A model generated the notes under the pieces. That model did not search any database, was not told the origin of the DNA, and saw only the letters and a list, made by a program, of their open reading frames with translations. Source: Bifidobacterium simiarum (GTDB lineage Bacteria > Actinomycetota > Actinomycetes > Actinomycetales > Bifidobacteriaceae). Taken from it: a stretch of 63,601 nt of DNA. The position numbers and the translations under genes are program-made. Shown here piece after piece: positions 17,087 to 24,819 of the stretch; positions within the stretch are counted from its first letter, which is position 1; every line of letters starts with the position of its first letter. The stretch covers positions 1 through 63,601 of the forward strand of contig NZ_PEBK01000012.1 in assembly GCF_002802905.1 (NCBI RefSeq), read 5' to 3'.

Positions 17087-17174
17087 GGCGTTGCCTTCCT
17101 CATTGAATGCCGCCGGCGGTCATCGCCGGTCGACAGGCTTCTATCTACCTTCTATTAGATAATATCACTGAAAC

Positions 17175-17216
17175 AAAACCCCGCCCCATGATCCGGGTGT
17201 CGTGAGGCGGGGTTTT
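17175..17216. terminator. Terminator between the two GH3 genes
   Basis: AAAACCCCGCC and GGCGGGGTTTT form a perfect 11-bp stem with a 20-nt loop, directly after the upstream GH3 gene (17241-19493). A TATCTA...TAGATA inverted repeat at 17142-17161 lies in the adjoining spacer near the next gene's start. Confidence 0.85.
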
Positions 17217-17240
17217 CGGGGACCCGACGGAGGTCGGGCA

Positions 17241-19493
17241 TCAGACCTCGGCCACGGCCTTGCCGTATTCGTCGAGCAGGAAGGCGGTGACGGCCTTGCC
17301 GGGCTCGCCGAGCAGCGTGGTGAGGCTGTTGATCGGCATGGAGTCGAGGAACATGTTCATCATGTCGTTGTCGGGCAGCTGCGGCAGTTCGCCGGCCGCG
17401 CCCTTGGCCTTCATCTGCTCGACGATGCCGGAACCGATCTCGTCGGACTTCCACTCGGCGAAGGTGCTCCACTCGTCCAGCGGCATTGCCTTGCCGTCAC
17501 CGTCCAGCTCGACGGTGACCGTGGCCGCGATGTCGCGGGAGCTGGTGCCGACCTCGATGCCGTATTCGCCGGCCTCGACGTGCCAGTCGTTGAACTTCTC
17601 GGACCAGTAGGCGAAGGCGCGCTCGTCGAGGTCGATGGTCACGGTCTTCGATTCGCCGGCGGTCAGGAAGACCTTCGCGAAGCCCTTGAGCTCGTGGACC
17701 GGCCGGGCCACGTCGGCCTTGCCGGGCGCGACGTACACCTGCACGACCTCGGCGCCGTCCACGTCGGAGGTGTTGGTCACCGTGGCGGTCACGGACGCGG
17801 TGTTCGCGCCGGTCTTGCCGACGGTCACGTCGGAGATCGCGAAGCTGGCGTAGGAGAGGCCGAAGCCGAACGGGTAGTCCACGGCCTTGCCGTAGGTGTC
17901 GTAGTAGCGGTAGCCGACGAACACGCCCTCGCCGTAGTCCACATGGCCTTCCTCACCGGGCCAGTTGAGCATGCTCGGATCGTCCAGGATGTTCAGCGGA
18001 ATGGACTGGGCCAGTTTGCCGGAGGGGCTCACCTCGCCGAAGATCACGTCGGCCAGCGCCGGGCCGCCGGCCTGACCGAGCAGCCAGGATTCCAGAATGC
18101 CCTTGGCGTTCTCGGCCCACGGCGCCACGGAGACGACCGAACCGTTCGACAGCACCACGACCACGTTCGTGTTCTCGGCGGCCACGGCCTTGAGCAGGTC
18201 GATCTGCTTGGCGGGCATGTCGATGTTCTCGCGGTCGAAGCCCTCGGATTCCGCGGCCTCGGGCAGACCGAGGAACATCAGCACCACGTCGGCGCCCTTG
18301 GCGGCCTCCACGGCCTCGGCGGTCAGCGCCGGATCCTGATCCTCGAGATCGAGGGTGAATCCGGGGGCGAACGTGGCGTCGATGCCGCGGGCGGCGAGCG
18401 TGTCGAGGAAGCCGGTCATCTTGGTGGGGGTGATGTGCGAGGAGCCGCCGCCCTGATAACGCGGGGTGCGGGCGAACTCGCCGATCACGGCGACCTTGGC
18501 GTCGTGGGCCAGCGGCAGGACGGCGTCGTCGTTCTTGAGCAGCACCATGGATTCGATGGCGGCCTGATGGGCGACCTCGTCGTGGGCGTCGACGTCGAAA
18601 CGGTAGCCGTCGATGCTCATGGCGGCGCGGGTCTTGTCGATCAGGTCGATCATGCCCTGGGCCATGCGGTCGAGCTGCTCGGGGGCGATGCGGCCGTCTC
18701 GGGCGGCGTAGACGATCTTGTCGTCGGTGAAGCTCGGCGGCATTTCGAGGTTCAGGCCGGCGTTCAGCGAGGCGACGCGGTCGTGCGCGGCACCCCAGTC
18801 GCTCATCACGATGCCCTGATAGCCCCATTCGCCACGCAGCACGTCGGTGAGCAGCCAGTGGTTCTGGGAGGAGTGCACGCCGTTGATCCGGTTGTACGAG
18901 CACATGATCGTCCACGGCTGGGCCTTCTTGACGATGTATTCGAAGGCCGGGAAGTAGATCTCCCGCAGGGCGCGCTGGGGGACGCGGGCGTCCACGCGCA
19001 GTCGGTCGGTCTCCTGATTGTTCACGGCGAAGTGCTTGAGGGAGGTGCCCACGCCCTTGGACTGGACGCCTTCGACCAGTCCGGCCGCCTCATGGCCGGC
19101 CAGCAGCGGGTCCTCGGACCAGTATTCGAAGCAGCGGCCGCCGAGCGGATTGCGCTTGATGTTCACGCCGGGTCCGAGGATGACGGCGACCTTCTCCTGA
19201 ATGCATTCCTCGGCCATGGCCTCGCCCACCTTGTGGGTGAGTTCGGGGTTCCAGGAGCTGGAGAGGCCCGCGGCGGGCGGGAAGCAGGTGGCGGGAACGG
19301 AGTCGTTGAGATCGGTGGAGCCGGTGTCGACGGCGAGGGACTTACGCAGTCCGTGGGGGCCGTCGGTGATCATGTAGCCGGGGATGCCCTTGGACTCGAC
19401 GCCCTGCAGATGCCAGGCGTCGCCGCCCGAGGTCAGGCTGGCCTTCTCTTCCAGCGTGAGATCGTTGACGGAGGGGTAGGTGTTCTCGCTCAT
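17241..19493 (-). CDS. GH3 beta-glycosidase (BglB-type with PA14-free short form)
   Basis: A 750-residue GH3 enzyme of the subgroup starting LTLEEKASLTSGGDAWHL and GYMITDGPHGLRK. Other landmarks are LGPGVNIKRNPLGGR, SLKHFAVNNQE, and VMSDWGAAHD, whose aspartate is the predicted nucleophile (about residue 225). The C-terminal fibronectin III-like domain is at about 555-660 (VTATVTNTSDVDGAEVVQVYV). Start ATG 19491-19493 follows AGGAC. No signal peptide, so it acts in the cytoplasm. This subgroup usually hydrolyses beta-glucosides, sometimes beta-xylosides or alpha-L-arabinosides. The promoter region carries a palindrome (19678-19693) with the same half-site as the one in front of the TetR gene at 20005-20748. 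Confidence 0.92.
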   Translation of the reverse strand: MSENTYPSVNDLTLEEKASLTSGGDAWHLQGVESKGIPGYMITDGPHGLRKSLAVDTGSTDLNDSVPATCFPPAAGLSSSWNPELTHKVGEAMAEECIQEKVAVILGPGVNIKRNPLGGRCFEYWSEDPLLAGHEAAGLVEGVQSKGVGTSLKHFAVNNQETDRLRVDARVPQRALREIYFPAFEYIVKKAQPWTIMCSYNRINGVHSSQNHWLLTDVLRGEWGYQGIVMSDWGAAHDRVASLNAGLNLEMPPSFTDDKIVYAARDGRIAPEQLDRMAQGMIDLIDKTRAAMSIDGYRFDVDAHDEVAHQAAIESMVLLKNDDAVLPLAHDAKVAVIGEFARTPRYQGGGSSHITPTKMTGFLDTLAARGIDATFAPGFTLDLEDQDPALTAEAVEAAKGADVVLMFLGLPEAAESEGFDRENIDMPAKQIDLLKAVAAENTNVVVVLSNGSVVSVAPWAENAKGILESWLLGQAGGPALADVIFGEVSPSGKLAQSIPLNILDDPSMLNWPGEEGHVDYGEGVFVGYRYYDTYGKAVDYPFGFGLSYASFAISDVTVGKTGANTASVTATVTNTSDVDGAEVVQVYVAPGKADVARPVHELKGFAKVFLTAGESKTVTIDLDERAFAYWSEKFNDWHVEAGEYGIEVGTSSRDIAATVTVELDGDGKAMPLDEWSTFAEWKSDEIGSGIVEQMKAKGAAGELPQLPDNDMMNMFLDSMPINSLTTLLGEPGKAVTAFLLDEYGKAVAEV

Positions 19494-19677
19494 GCTGTCC
19501 TCGTTTTCTGCGCGGCCGTGTCCGCGCGTCTGCCGGTGCCGTACCGGTCGATGATGCCGGTCAGCGCCGTCCTTGTTGGGGCTGTTCCTTAGGGCTGTGC
19601 GTCTGCGGTCATCGTCGGCTGCAATGCCTTGATGACGGACCTTCCGATCAGCCGGATCTCATCTCTGACACCCTATA

Positions 19678-19693
19678 CCAACCGGTCGGTTGG
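19678..19693 (-). promoter_or_regulatory. TetR-type operator in the GH3 promoter
   Basis: CCAACCG-GT-CGGTTGG is a perfect 7+2+7 palindrome placed between a weak -35 and a TATAGG -10 on the minus strand, in the same place as the operator at 26246-26263. Confidence 0.7.
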
Positions 19694-19744
19694 CTCTAAT
19701 CTACCATGCATTCGATGGCGACACGCTACCAAGGGGGCTTTGAA

Positions 19745-19825
19745 GGATATCTGGACCGACCATTCTGACCGGTCCGACCAATCCGGCCCGCCCCAGTCCG
19801 ACCGACCCGACCGACCAACCTGATC
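19745..19825. repeat. GACCGACC-type short repeats in the GH3-TetR divergent spacer
   Basis: About nine imperfect GACCGACC/GTCCGACC units, three of them as CCCGACCGACC or close variants. The rest of the 511-bp region holds the two operators and no gene. Confidence 0.55.
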
Positions 19826-19903
19826 TTCCCGCTCATCCCCTTGTCGCGGTCTTTATCCCGTCCCCTTTTCCTCCCCACCCGAATTTTCCGAAAGCGACGG
19901 TTA

Positions 19904-19919
19904 CCAACCGAAAGGTATG
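19904..19919 (+). promoter_or_regulatory. Predicted autoregulatory operator of the TetR gene
   Basis: CCAACCG-AA-AGGTATG matches the left half of the 19678 palindrome exactly and the right half partly. A TACAAT -10 follows at about 19922. Confidence 0.5.
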
Positions 19920-20004
19920 GCTACAATAGTGGGGTTATTTTTTGCATTTCGCATCCGGTCTGCGGACCGAAGGCAAATGGAATGAAAGGCACGCGAAACC
20001 CATC

Positions 20005-20748
20005 ATGGCAGCGAACAGGCACACCGCCGACAAGACCACTCGTTCCGGCCGCACCTCCCCCGCCGCAGGCCGCGCCACCGGCCGCACTGCAGAACGCGGC
20101 ACGGGCCGCTCCGCAGGTCACAGCCGCAAGGCCACCGTCTCGGCCGCCTCGGCCGTTTCCGCTTCGGAAGCCCCCGAAGAGCAGATCGACCGCCGCACGC
20201 GAATCCTCAACGCGGCCGTCGAGCACTTCGGCACGCTCGGCTACTACGGCACGTCGCTGCAGAAGATCGCCACCAGCGTCGGGCTCACCAAGGCCGGCGT
20301 GCTGCATTACGTCGGCAGCAAGGAGGGGCTGCTGCGTCTGGTGCTCACCGAAATGTACGATCAGGAGACCAACGAGCTGCTACGCGAATGCGCCAACCAG
20401 CCGCGGCCTCTGATCGCCGCGATGTTCCGCGCGAACGTGGCGATCAACGCCAAGCGCCCGAACCTCGTGCACATGTTCTCCACGCTGAGCGCCGAGGCCC
20501 TCGACCCGAATCACCCCGCCCACGACTACTTCGCCCAGCGCGAGCGCGACGGCGTGGAGCAGGCCATGAAGGTGAACTGGGCGGTGCCGGAGGGCATTGA
20601 TCCGGCCGAGGTGATGCTGGCCGGATTCAGCATGATGGACGGCGTGCAGCTGCGCTGGCTGCGCAAGCCCGGTCAGGATTTCCAGACCATGTGGGCGCAG
20701 TGCGAGGACGTGTTGTTCCCGATGCCGCTGTGGGAGGGGTATCGCTGA
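20005..20748 (+). CDS. TetR-family regulator with Arg/Thr/Ala-rich N-terminal tail
   Basis: A 247-residue regulator; ATG 20005 is taken as start, although ATG 19942 in the same frame cannot be excluded. Residues 1-55 are low-complexity and basic (many R, T, A), then a TetR DNA-binding domain: RILNAAVEHFGTLGYYGTSLQKIATSVGLTKAGVLHYVGSKEGLL, about 63-107. The ligand domain ends with MMDGVQLRW and a C-terminus VLFPMPLWEGYR. The same ending (FPxPxW[DE]GYR) occurs in the TetR proteins at 29245-29949 and 33469-34107, so the three are paralogues. The divergent GH3 gene with a matching operator is the probable target. Ligand unknown. Confidence 0.88.
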   Translation: MAANRHTADKTTRSGRTSPAAGRATGRTAERGTGRSAGHSRKATVSAASAVSASEAPEEQIDRRTRILNAAVEHFGTLGYYGTSLQKIATSVGLTKAGVLHYVGSKEGLLRLVLTEMYDQETNELLRECANQPRPLIAAMFRANVAINAKRPNLVHMFSTLSAEALDPNHPAHDYFAQRERDGVEQAMKVNWAVPEGIDPAEVMLAGFSMMDGVQLRWLRKPGQDFQTMWAQCEDVLFPMPLWEGYR

Positions 20749-20764
20749 GTGGATGACGGTTTTT

Positions 20765-20800
20765 AGTTCACTCTTTTCGAGCCTAGAAAAAGAGTGAACT
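20765..20800. repeat. Inverted repeat, family AGTTCACTCTTT, locus A copy 1
   Basis: AGTTCACTCTTTT and AAAAGAGTGAACT are perfect 13-bp arms with a 10-nt loop, just after the TetR stop codon. It may act as a terminator, but the same sequence recurs at 20861, 45842 and 45959. Confidence 0.9.
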
Positions 20801-20860
20801 GAAAATCCGCTCATACTCATAGCAATGGCGCTCAACCTATCCGCATATCGCCAAAATCAA

Positions 20861-20892
20861 TTCACTCTTTGAGGAGAGGCGCAAAGAGTGAA
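20861..20892. repeat. Inverted repeat, family AGTTCACTCTTT, locus A copy 2
   Basis: TTCACTCTTT and AAAGAGTGAA are perfect 10-bp arms around a 12-nt loop, 96 bp from copy 1 and about 65 bp upstream of the cytidine deaminase start. Confidence 0.9.
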
Positions 20893-20958
20893 CTCGACGG
20901 GCCATGACGCTGCTACAATTTCCTTTGGTAAAGCGTTAAACCAATGCGAAGGAGCATC

Positions 20959-21408
20959 ATGACCAGCACCGAAGAACTCATCACCAAGGCCATCGAAGCG
21001 CGCGAGCGCTCCTACTCCCCCTACTCCCACTTCTGCGTGGGCGCCGCACTGGAGGCCACCGACGGCACGGTGTACACCGGCTGCAACATCGAGAACATGG
21101 GTTTCGCCCCCACCATCTGCGCCGAACGCACCGCCTGCGCCAAGGCCGTTTCCGAAGGCCATCACGAATTCACCCGCATCGTGGTGGTGGGCTCAGCCAA
21201 GGGCCCGCTGACCGCCTACTGTTCGCCGTGTGGCATGTGCCGTGAGTTCCTGTGCGAGTTCTGCGAGCGCGACTTCCAGATCATCCTCGCCAAGAGCCCC
21301 ACCGAGTACAAGACCTACACGCTCGACGAGCTGTACCCCCTCACCGAGAAGCCCGTCTTCGACGGCGCCGACGACCCCTTCAAGGGTGCCTTCGGCGGCA
21401 AGGAGTAG
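20959..21408 (+). CDS. cdd: Cytidine deaminase
   Basis: A 149-residue zinc hydrolase. ATG 20959 is preferred over ATG 20944 because GAAGGAG (20948-20954) lies correctly before it. Signature motifs: YSPYSHFCVGAAL, GCNIENMGFAPTICAERTA with the catalytic CAE motif, and the zinc pair CSPCGMC. It deaminates cytidine and deoxycytidine to the uridine forms in pyrimidine salvage. Neighbouring genes are unrelated, and a hairpin at 21425-21464 ends the transcript. The short-subunit length and single domain indicate the homotetrameric form. Confidence 0.96.
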   Translation: MTSTEELITKAIEARERSYSPYSHFCVGAALEATDGTVYTGCNIENMGFAPTICAERTACAKAVSEGHHEFTRIVVVGSAKGPLTAYCSPCGMCREFLCEFCERDFQIILAKSPTEYKTYTLDELYPLTEKPVFDGADDPFKGAFGGKE

Positions 21409-21424
21409 TCGGCAACACAGTACA

Positions 21425-21464
21425 GGGGCGTGCGACGTCACCTCGATCGGACATCGCACGCCCC
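21425..21464 (+). terminator. Terminator after cdd
   Basis: GGGGCGTGCGA and TCGCACGCCCC form a perfect 11-bp stem, followed by a moderately T-rich stretch. Confidence 0.8.
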
Positions 21465-21550
21465 AGCTATTTCTTCTGCCGTTTCTCCCCGAATTTTTCC
21501 CCGCCATTTTCTGGATGCCTAGGACCCGGAATGCCTAGGGACCAAGACAC

Positions 21551-21958
21551 CTAGGACCGCGAGCCACTCCCCTTCACCGCCGTCCCGCACAGCGCCGCCA
21601 ACGCCACGATGTTGAGGACGTCGCTGATCCGATCGATCATCGTCACGTCGACCATGCCGATTTCGCTGATGCCCGCGCATTTCATGCCCAGGGCCAGCCA
21701 CGCGATCACGTAGACCATCGCGGTCAGGACGACGAAGACCTTCGAATACCCGCGCGACAGCCACACGAACACCGGCAGCACCGCCCCCGTCGCAACCCAC
21801 GGCACCAGCCACGTCCATCGGCCAAGGAGAAGATGAGCCTGATCCGCGGCGGGCATTCCGGCAATGGACTTGAGACTCACCACCAGAGCCACGATCACCA
21901 CCATATAGACGATCCATGCCAGTACGCCGCCGACTCCACGTCCCCTATTCCCAGACAT
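21551..21958 (-). CDS. Small four-helix membrane protein of unknown function
   Basis: A 135-residue protein; start ATG 21956-21958 has AGGGGAG upstream. Hydrophobic segments are at about 11-33, 44-68, 72-92 and 109-128, so four membrane helices are likely. I recognise no family. The spacing suggests it is a single gene; the LysE-type gene upstream on the same strand is 161 bp away. CCTAGGACC-type short repeats (21517-21560) overlap its 3' end and continue past the stop codon. Confidence 0.7.
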   Translation of the reverse strand: MSGNRGRGVGGVLAWIVYMVVIVALVVSLKSIAGMPAADQAHLLLGRWTWLVPWVATGAVLPVFVWLSRGYSKVFVVLTAMVYVIAWLALGMKCAGISEIGMVDVTMIDRISDVLNIVALAALCGTAVKGSGSRS

Positions 21959-22119
21959 CGCTCACTCCCCTTCACGACTTTGACAGCACCGTTACCGCCG
22001 TTTACTGCCACATTACCCCGGGGGCTCACCCCGAATGACCCGTCCCGAATGACTTTGCCGGACGACCCGGTTCCCGTAGACCATCCGGTTCCCGTAGGTC
22101 ATCCGGCTCCGCAGACCGA

Positions 22120-22875
22120 CTAGATCCGGGATCTGACCACATCGGCGATGGTGAGGCCACCGAGCAGGGCCATGATGCCGCCGGAGACAAGACCGAGGAT
22201 CCGCTGCGAGCGCTCATTATGCAGCCGCGACGCGAAGTACGAGGCGGCGAGGCACACCGAGGTAAGCACGAGCACGCTCTCCGTGAAGTGGACGAGGCCG
22301 AGCGAAACGCCCATCTCCAGATTGCCGATGCCGGGGACCAGGAACTGCGGGATGACGGCGATGTAGAAGACGCCGATCTTGGGATTGAAGAAGTCGGTGA
22401 GGAAGCCACGGACGAACGATTCCGCGCAGTCTCTGAACGCTGATCGACGTAGCATTCCCATCATTCCGGCAGCCCCGGGCTTCCCCTCGAGGGGAAGCCG
22501 TCGCGTCTCAGACGTGACTGACGAGGTGTCGTCGGCGACCTCGTCAGTGGAGCCACCATCGGTCTGGCCATCGTGTCTGCGACCATCTCGCTTCTTCCGG
22601 GCCATGCTGAACGCCAGATAGCACAGGTAGATCCCCCCGACGATCCGGATCGCATCGTAGGCCATGGGAAACGCCTTGATCAGTGCGGCCAGACCGGCAG
22701 CCGCGGCCACCGCCCACACCAGCACGCCCAGAGAGATACCCCACACCGCGACGAGACCACGCGACCGTGAGGTGTTGATGGTCTCGTGCAGCACCATCAT
22801 CATGTCGAGTCCGGGGACCAGAGCCATCGCCCCGGCGACCAGCGCGAATCCCAGCAGTGCCTGCGTATAGGTCAT
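22120..22875 (-). CDS. LysE-family exporter with in-frame repeat-derived loop
   Basis: A 251-residue LysE/RhtB-type amino-acid exporter. Start ATG 22873-22875 follows GGAGAGG. The N-terminal GFALVAGAMALVPGLDMMMVL matches the family's first helix and P-G motif, and FFNPKIGVFYIAVIPQF (about 162-178) is the conserved second half. About five to six membrane helices are visible. Family members are about 205-210 residues; the excess is a charged loop at about 93-150. Residues about 115-134 there (including RRLPLEGKPG) are encoded by a copy of the interspersed repeat found between genes elsewhere in the window. The reading frame is intact, so the protein may still work. The exported solute is unknown. 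Confidence 0.85.
   Translation of the reverse strand: MTYTQALLGFALVAGAMALVPGLDMMMVLHETINTSRSRGLVAVWGISLGVLVWAVAAAAGLAALIKAFPMAYDAIRIVGGIYLCYLAFSMARKKRDGRRHDGQTDGGSTDEVADDTSSVTSETRRLPLEGKPGAAGMMGMLRRSAFRDCAESFVRGFLTDFFNPKIGVFYIAVIPQFLVPGIGNLEMGVSLGLVHFTESVLVLTSVCLAASYFASRLHNERSQRILGLVSGGIMALLGGLTIADVVRSRI
22479..22528. repeat. Interspersed repeat fragment inside the LysE-type coding sequence
   Basis: Contains TTCCCCTCGAGGGGAAGC (22481-22498) and GACTGACGAGGTG (22516-22528), the core and right end of the CACCTCATC-ended repeat. It is in frame with the gene. Confidence 0.8.
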
Positions 22876-22977
22876 GATCCTCTCCGTTTCCTCAGGACGA
22901 TCCCGTCCCGTCCGACCTTACGCCGATGGCGTTTGGGTCAAGGGCGGTTTGATCATTCCCGACACAAGCGTCGCTCG

Positions 22978-23190
22978 ACCACCCCCAGTCGGCTCCGCCG
23001 CCAGCCCCCGACATCTTGTGCGACGCGCGCCCGCAGGGGCGCACTGCCATGAACAGTCCACCGGACTGTTCATCCAGCGGGGCCTATCATGCTCCCGCCG
23101 GCGGGAGCTGGACGCCGTAGGCGGACTGAGGGTGGTCGAACAACGCATTGCCACCTCATCCGACCGGCTTCGCCGGCCACCTTCAGGCAA
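22978..23190. repeat. Composite interspersed repeats (ACCACC-ended plus CACCTCATC-ended)
   Basis: Left end ACCACCCCCAGTCGGCT at 22978 and inverse right end GGCGGACTGAGGGTGGT near 23120 bound one element with internal palindromes CAGTCCACCGGACTG and GCTCCCGCCGGCGGGAGC. A CACCTCATCCGACCGGCTTC element follows. The whole 437-bp gap between the LysE and GH30 genes contains only repeats and the GH30 terminator. Confidence 0.85.
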
Positions 23191-23206
23191 GACATCCTCC
23201 AACACG

Positions 23207-23247
23207 AAAAAGGCGGCCGGCCCTGCGCGAAGCAGGAACCGGCCGCC
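23207..23247 (-). terminator. Rho-independent terminator after the GH30 gene
   Basis: On the minus strand GGCGGCCGG and CCGGCCGCC pair around an inner CCTGC/GCAGG hairpin, followed by TTTTT (23207-23211). Confidence 0.9.
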
Positions 23248-23312
23248 CAACTGCAACCAATTCAGAGGTAAGACTGCAAAAACTCTATGTACCCCTTACA
23301 GCACGTTCGTCC

Positions 23313-24653
23313 TTACAGCACGAAGGTATTGAAGGAGCGCGGGTCGAGGGTGACGCTCACGCTGCGCTCGGGGTTCTCCGGGTCGGCGAACGAGAACGGC
23401 ATCTCGTAGTCGAGGGCGTTCTGCACGGCCACGACGACCGAGCCGTCCGGGTTGCGGAAGGCGATGCCCATCGAGTTGAAGTGGCCGGTGGTGCCGAGCA
23501 CCTTGGCGCCGGGTCGCACGTACTGCGAGAAGTGACGCATCACGTAGTATTCGGGGTTGCGTCGGATCTCGTGCGTATCGGCGGTGATGGTGAACAGCGA
23601 GTTCTGCCACCAGCCCCAGGTGGAATCCTGATCGTCGAGGATCATGTTCCAGTAGGTGTAGGCGGTGGCGCCGTTGCGCAGGTAGTGGTTGATCAGGTGG
23701 AACACGTACTCGGCGTACTCCCAGCTGTTCTCGCCGTTGCCGCACTCGGATTCGGACTGGATCAGTTCGATTTCGGGCCAGGATTTGTGGGTACGCTGGA
23801 TGGCGTCACGGCCGGCCCATTGGTAGGCGATGCCCTTGATGTACTTGCGGGCGTTCTCGTCGAAGAGGATGTTGTCGACGAAGCGGTTGTAGTTGTCGAG
23901 CTTCATGCCGTAGCCGCCGGTGAAGGCCATGTCCTCCGGGCCGTTGAGCGTACCCAGCCAGATGTCGGTGTCGAGTCCGGCCTCCTCGAAGGCGGGGCCG
24001 AGGTAGTCGCGGATGAAGGTCTTGAGCAGGTCGGAGGTCCACAGGCAGCTGGGGAACTTCTGGTCGGCGAACACCTCGTTCTGCACATGCAGCTGGGTGA
24101 CGTCGATGCCGTGCTCGGCGTAGGCCTGAATGTACTTGACGAAGTACTTCGCGTAGGCGGTGAGGTTCTCCGGGGTGTCGACGAGACGGCCGTAGTTGTA
24201 GGCCTTCGGCTTCTTCATCCAGGTGGGCGGGGACCACGGGCTGGAGAACAGCTGCATGTCGGGCTGCCACTTCTGGGCGCTGTGGATGTAGGGGATCAGC
24301 GTCTCCTCATCGCGGGCAACGGAGAAGTGCTCCATCTCATAATCGCCCTCGGTCTCGTTGTAGCTGTACCAGTGGTCGGCGAAGTCGTTGGCGCCGACGG
24401 GGGCGCGGTTGAAGGTGAAGTTCATCTCGTCGGGGCTGAACAGCTCCTTGATGATCTGCGCGCGCTCCTCTTCGGTCACGGTTTGCAGGGGCAGCCAGCC
24501 GAGTTCGTTGAAGCAACCGCCGAAGCCGCGCAGGGCCTGGTACTCCTTGCCGTCGAGCTGCAGGTCAGCGGAGGAGACCGCGCCGGTGGCCTTGACGTCG
24601 GCGGTGCGGTCGACCAGCTTATCGGTTTGCGTCGTTGCGATCCATGTGGTCAT
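23313..24653 (-). CDS. GH30 glycoside hydrolase, cytoplasmic
   Basis: A 446-residue family 30 enzyme with the (beta/alpha)8 barrel plus a small beta domain formed by both ends. Motifs: LRGFGGCFNELGW, FNRAPVGANDFA, LFSSPWSPPTWMKK, and the acid/base glutamate in HVQNEVF (about residue 250 region) with the nucleophile glutamate in QSESECGNG. The C-terminal segment ends VTLDPRSFNTFVL. Start ATG 24651-24653 has AAAGGAG upstream. It lacks a signal peptide, so it acts on imported oligosaccharides. GH30 members cleave beta-glucosyl, beta-xylosyl, beta-fucosyl or beta-1,6-glucan/galactan links; the subfamily is not resolved. It follows an MFS porter gene and is probably co-transcribed with it. Confidence 0.9.
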   Translation of the reverse strand: MTTWIATTQTDKLVDRTADVKATGAVSSADLQLDGKEYQALRGFGGCFNELGWLPLQTVTEEERAQIIKELFSPDEMNFTFNRAPVGANDFADHWYSYNETEGDYEMEHFSVARDEETLIPYIHSAQKWQPDMQLFSSPWSPPTWMKKPKAYNYGRLVDTPENLTAYAKYFVKYIQAYAEHGIDVTQLHVQNEVFADQKFPSCLWTSDLLKTFIRDYLGPAFEEAGLDTDIWLGTLNGPEDMAFTGGYGMKLDNYNRFVDNILFDENARKYIKGIAYQWAGRDAIQRTHKSWPEIELIQSESECGNGENSWEYAEYVFHLINHYLRNGATAYTYWNMILDDQDSTWGWWQNSLFTITADTHEIRRNPEYYVMRHFSQYVRPGAKVLGTTGHFNSMGIAFRNPDGSVVVAVQNALDYEMPFSFADPENPERSVSVTLDPRSFNTFVL

Positions 24654-24819
24654 GTTGTGCTCCTTTGGTGGTGTGACCGGCAGTGCGTCCGGCAGTATGA
24701 CTTAGGGGTGAAAAGCGGTATGGAGAAGGCCGGCGGAAGCGGAGGGGAAAGGATTGAGCTTCCGCCGGCGGGAATCCGAGGTCCGAACGGACCGGGAAAG
24801 GTCAGGGTCTGGTCAGGTG

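Noticed and set aside
20765-20892. CRISPR-like reading of the repeated AGTTCACTCTTT sequences
   Set aside because: Only two copies per locus, each self-complementary, with unequal arms and no cas genes.
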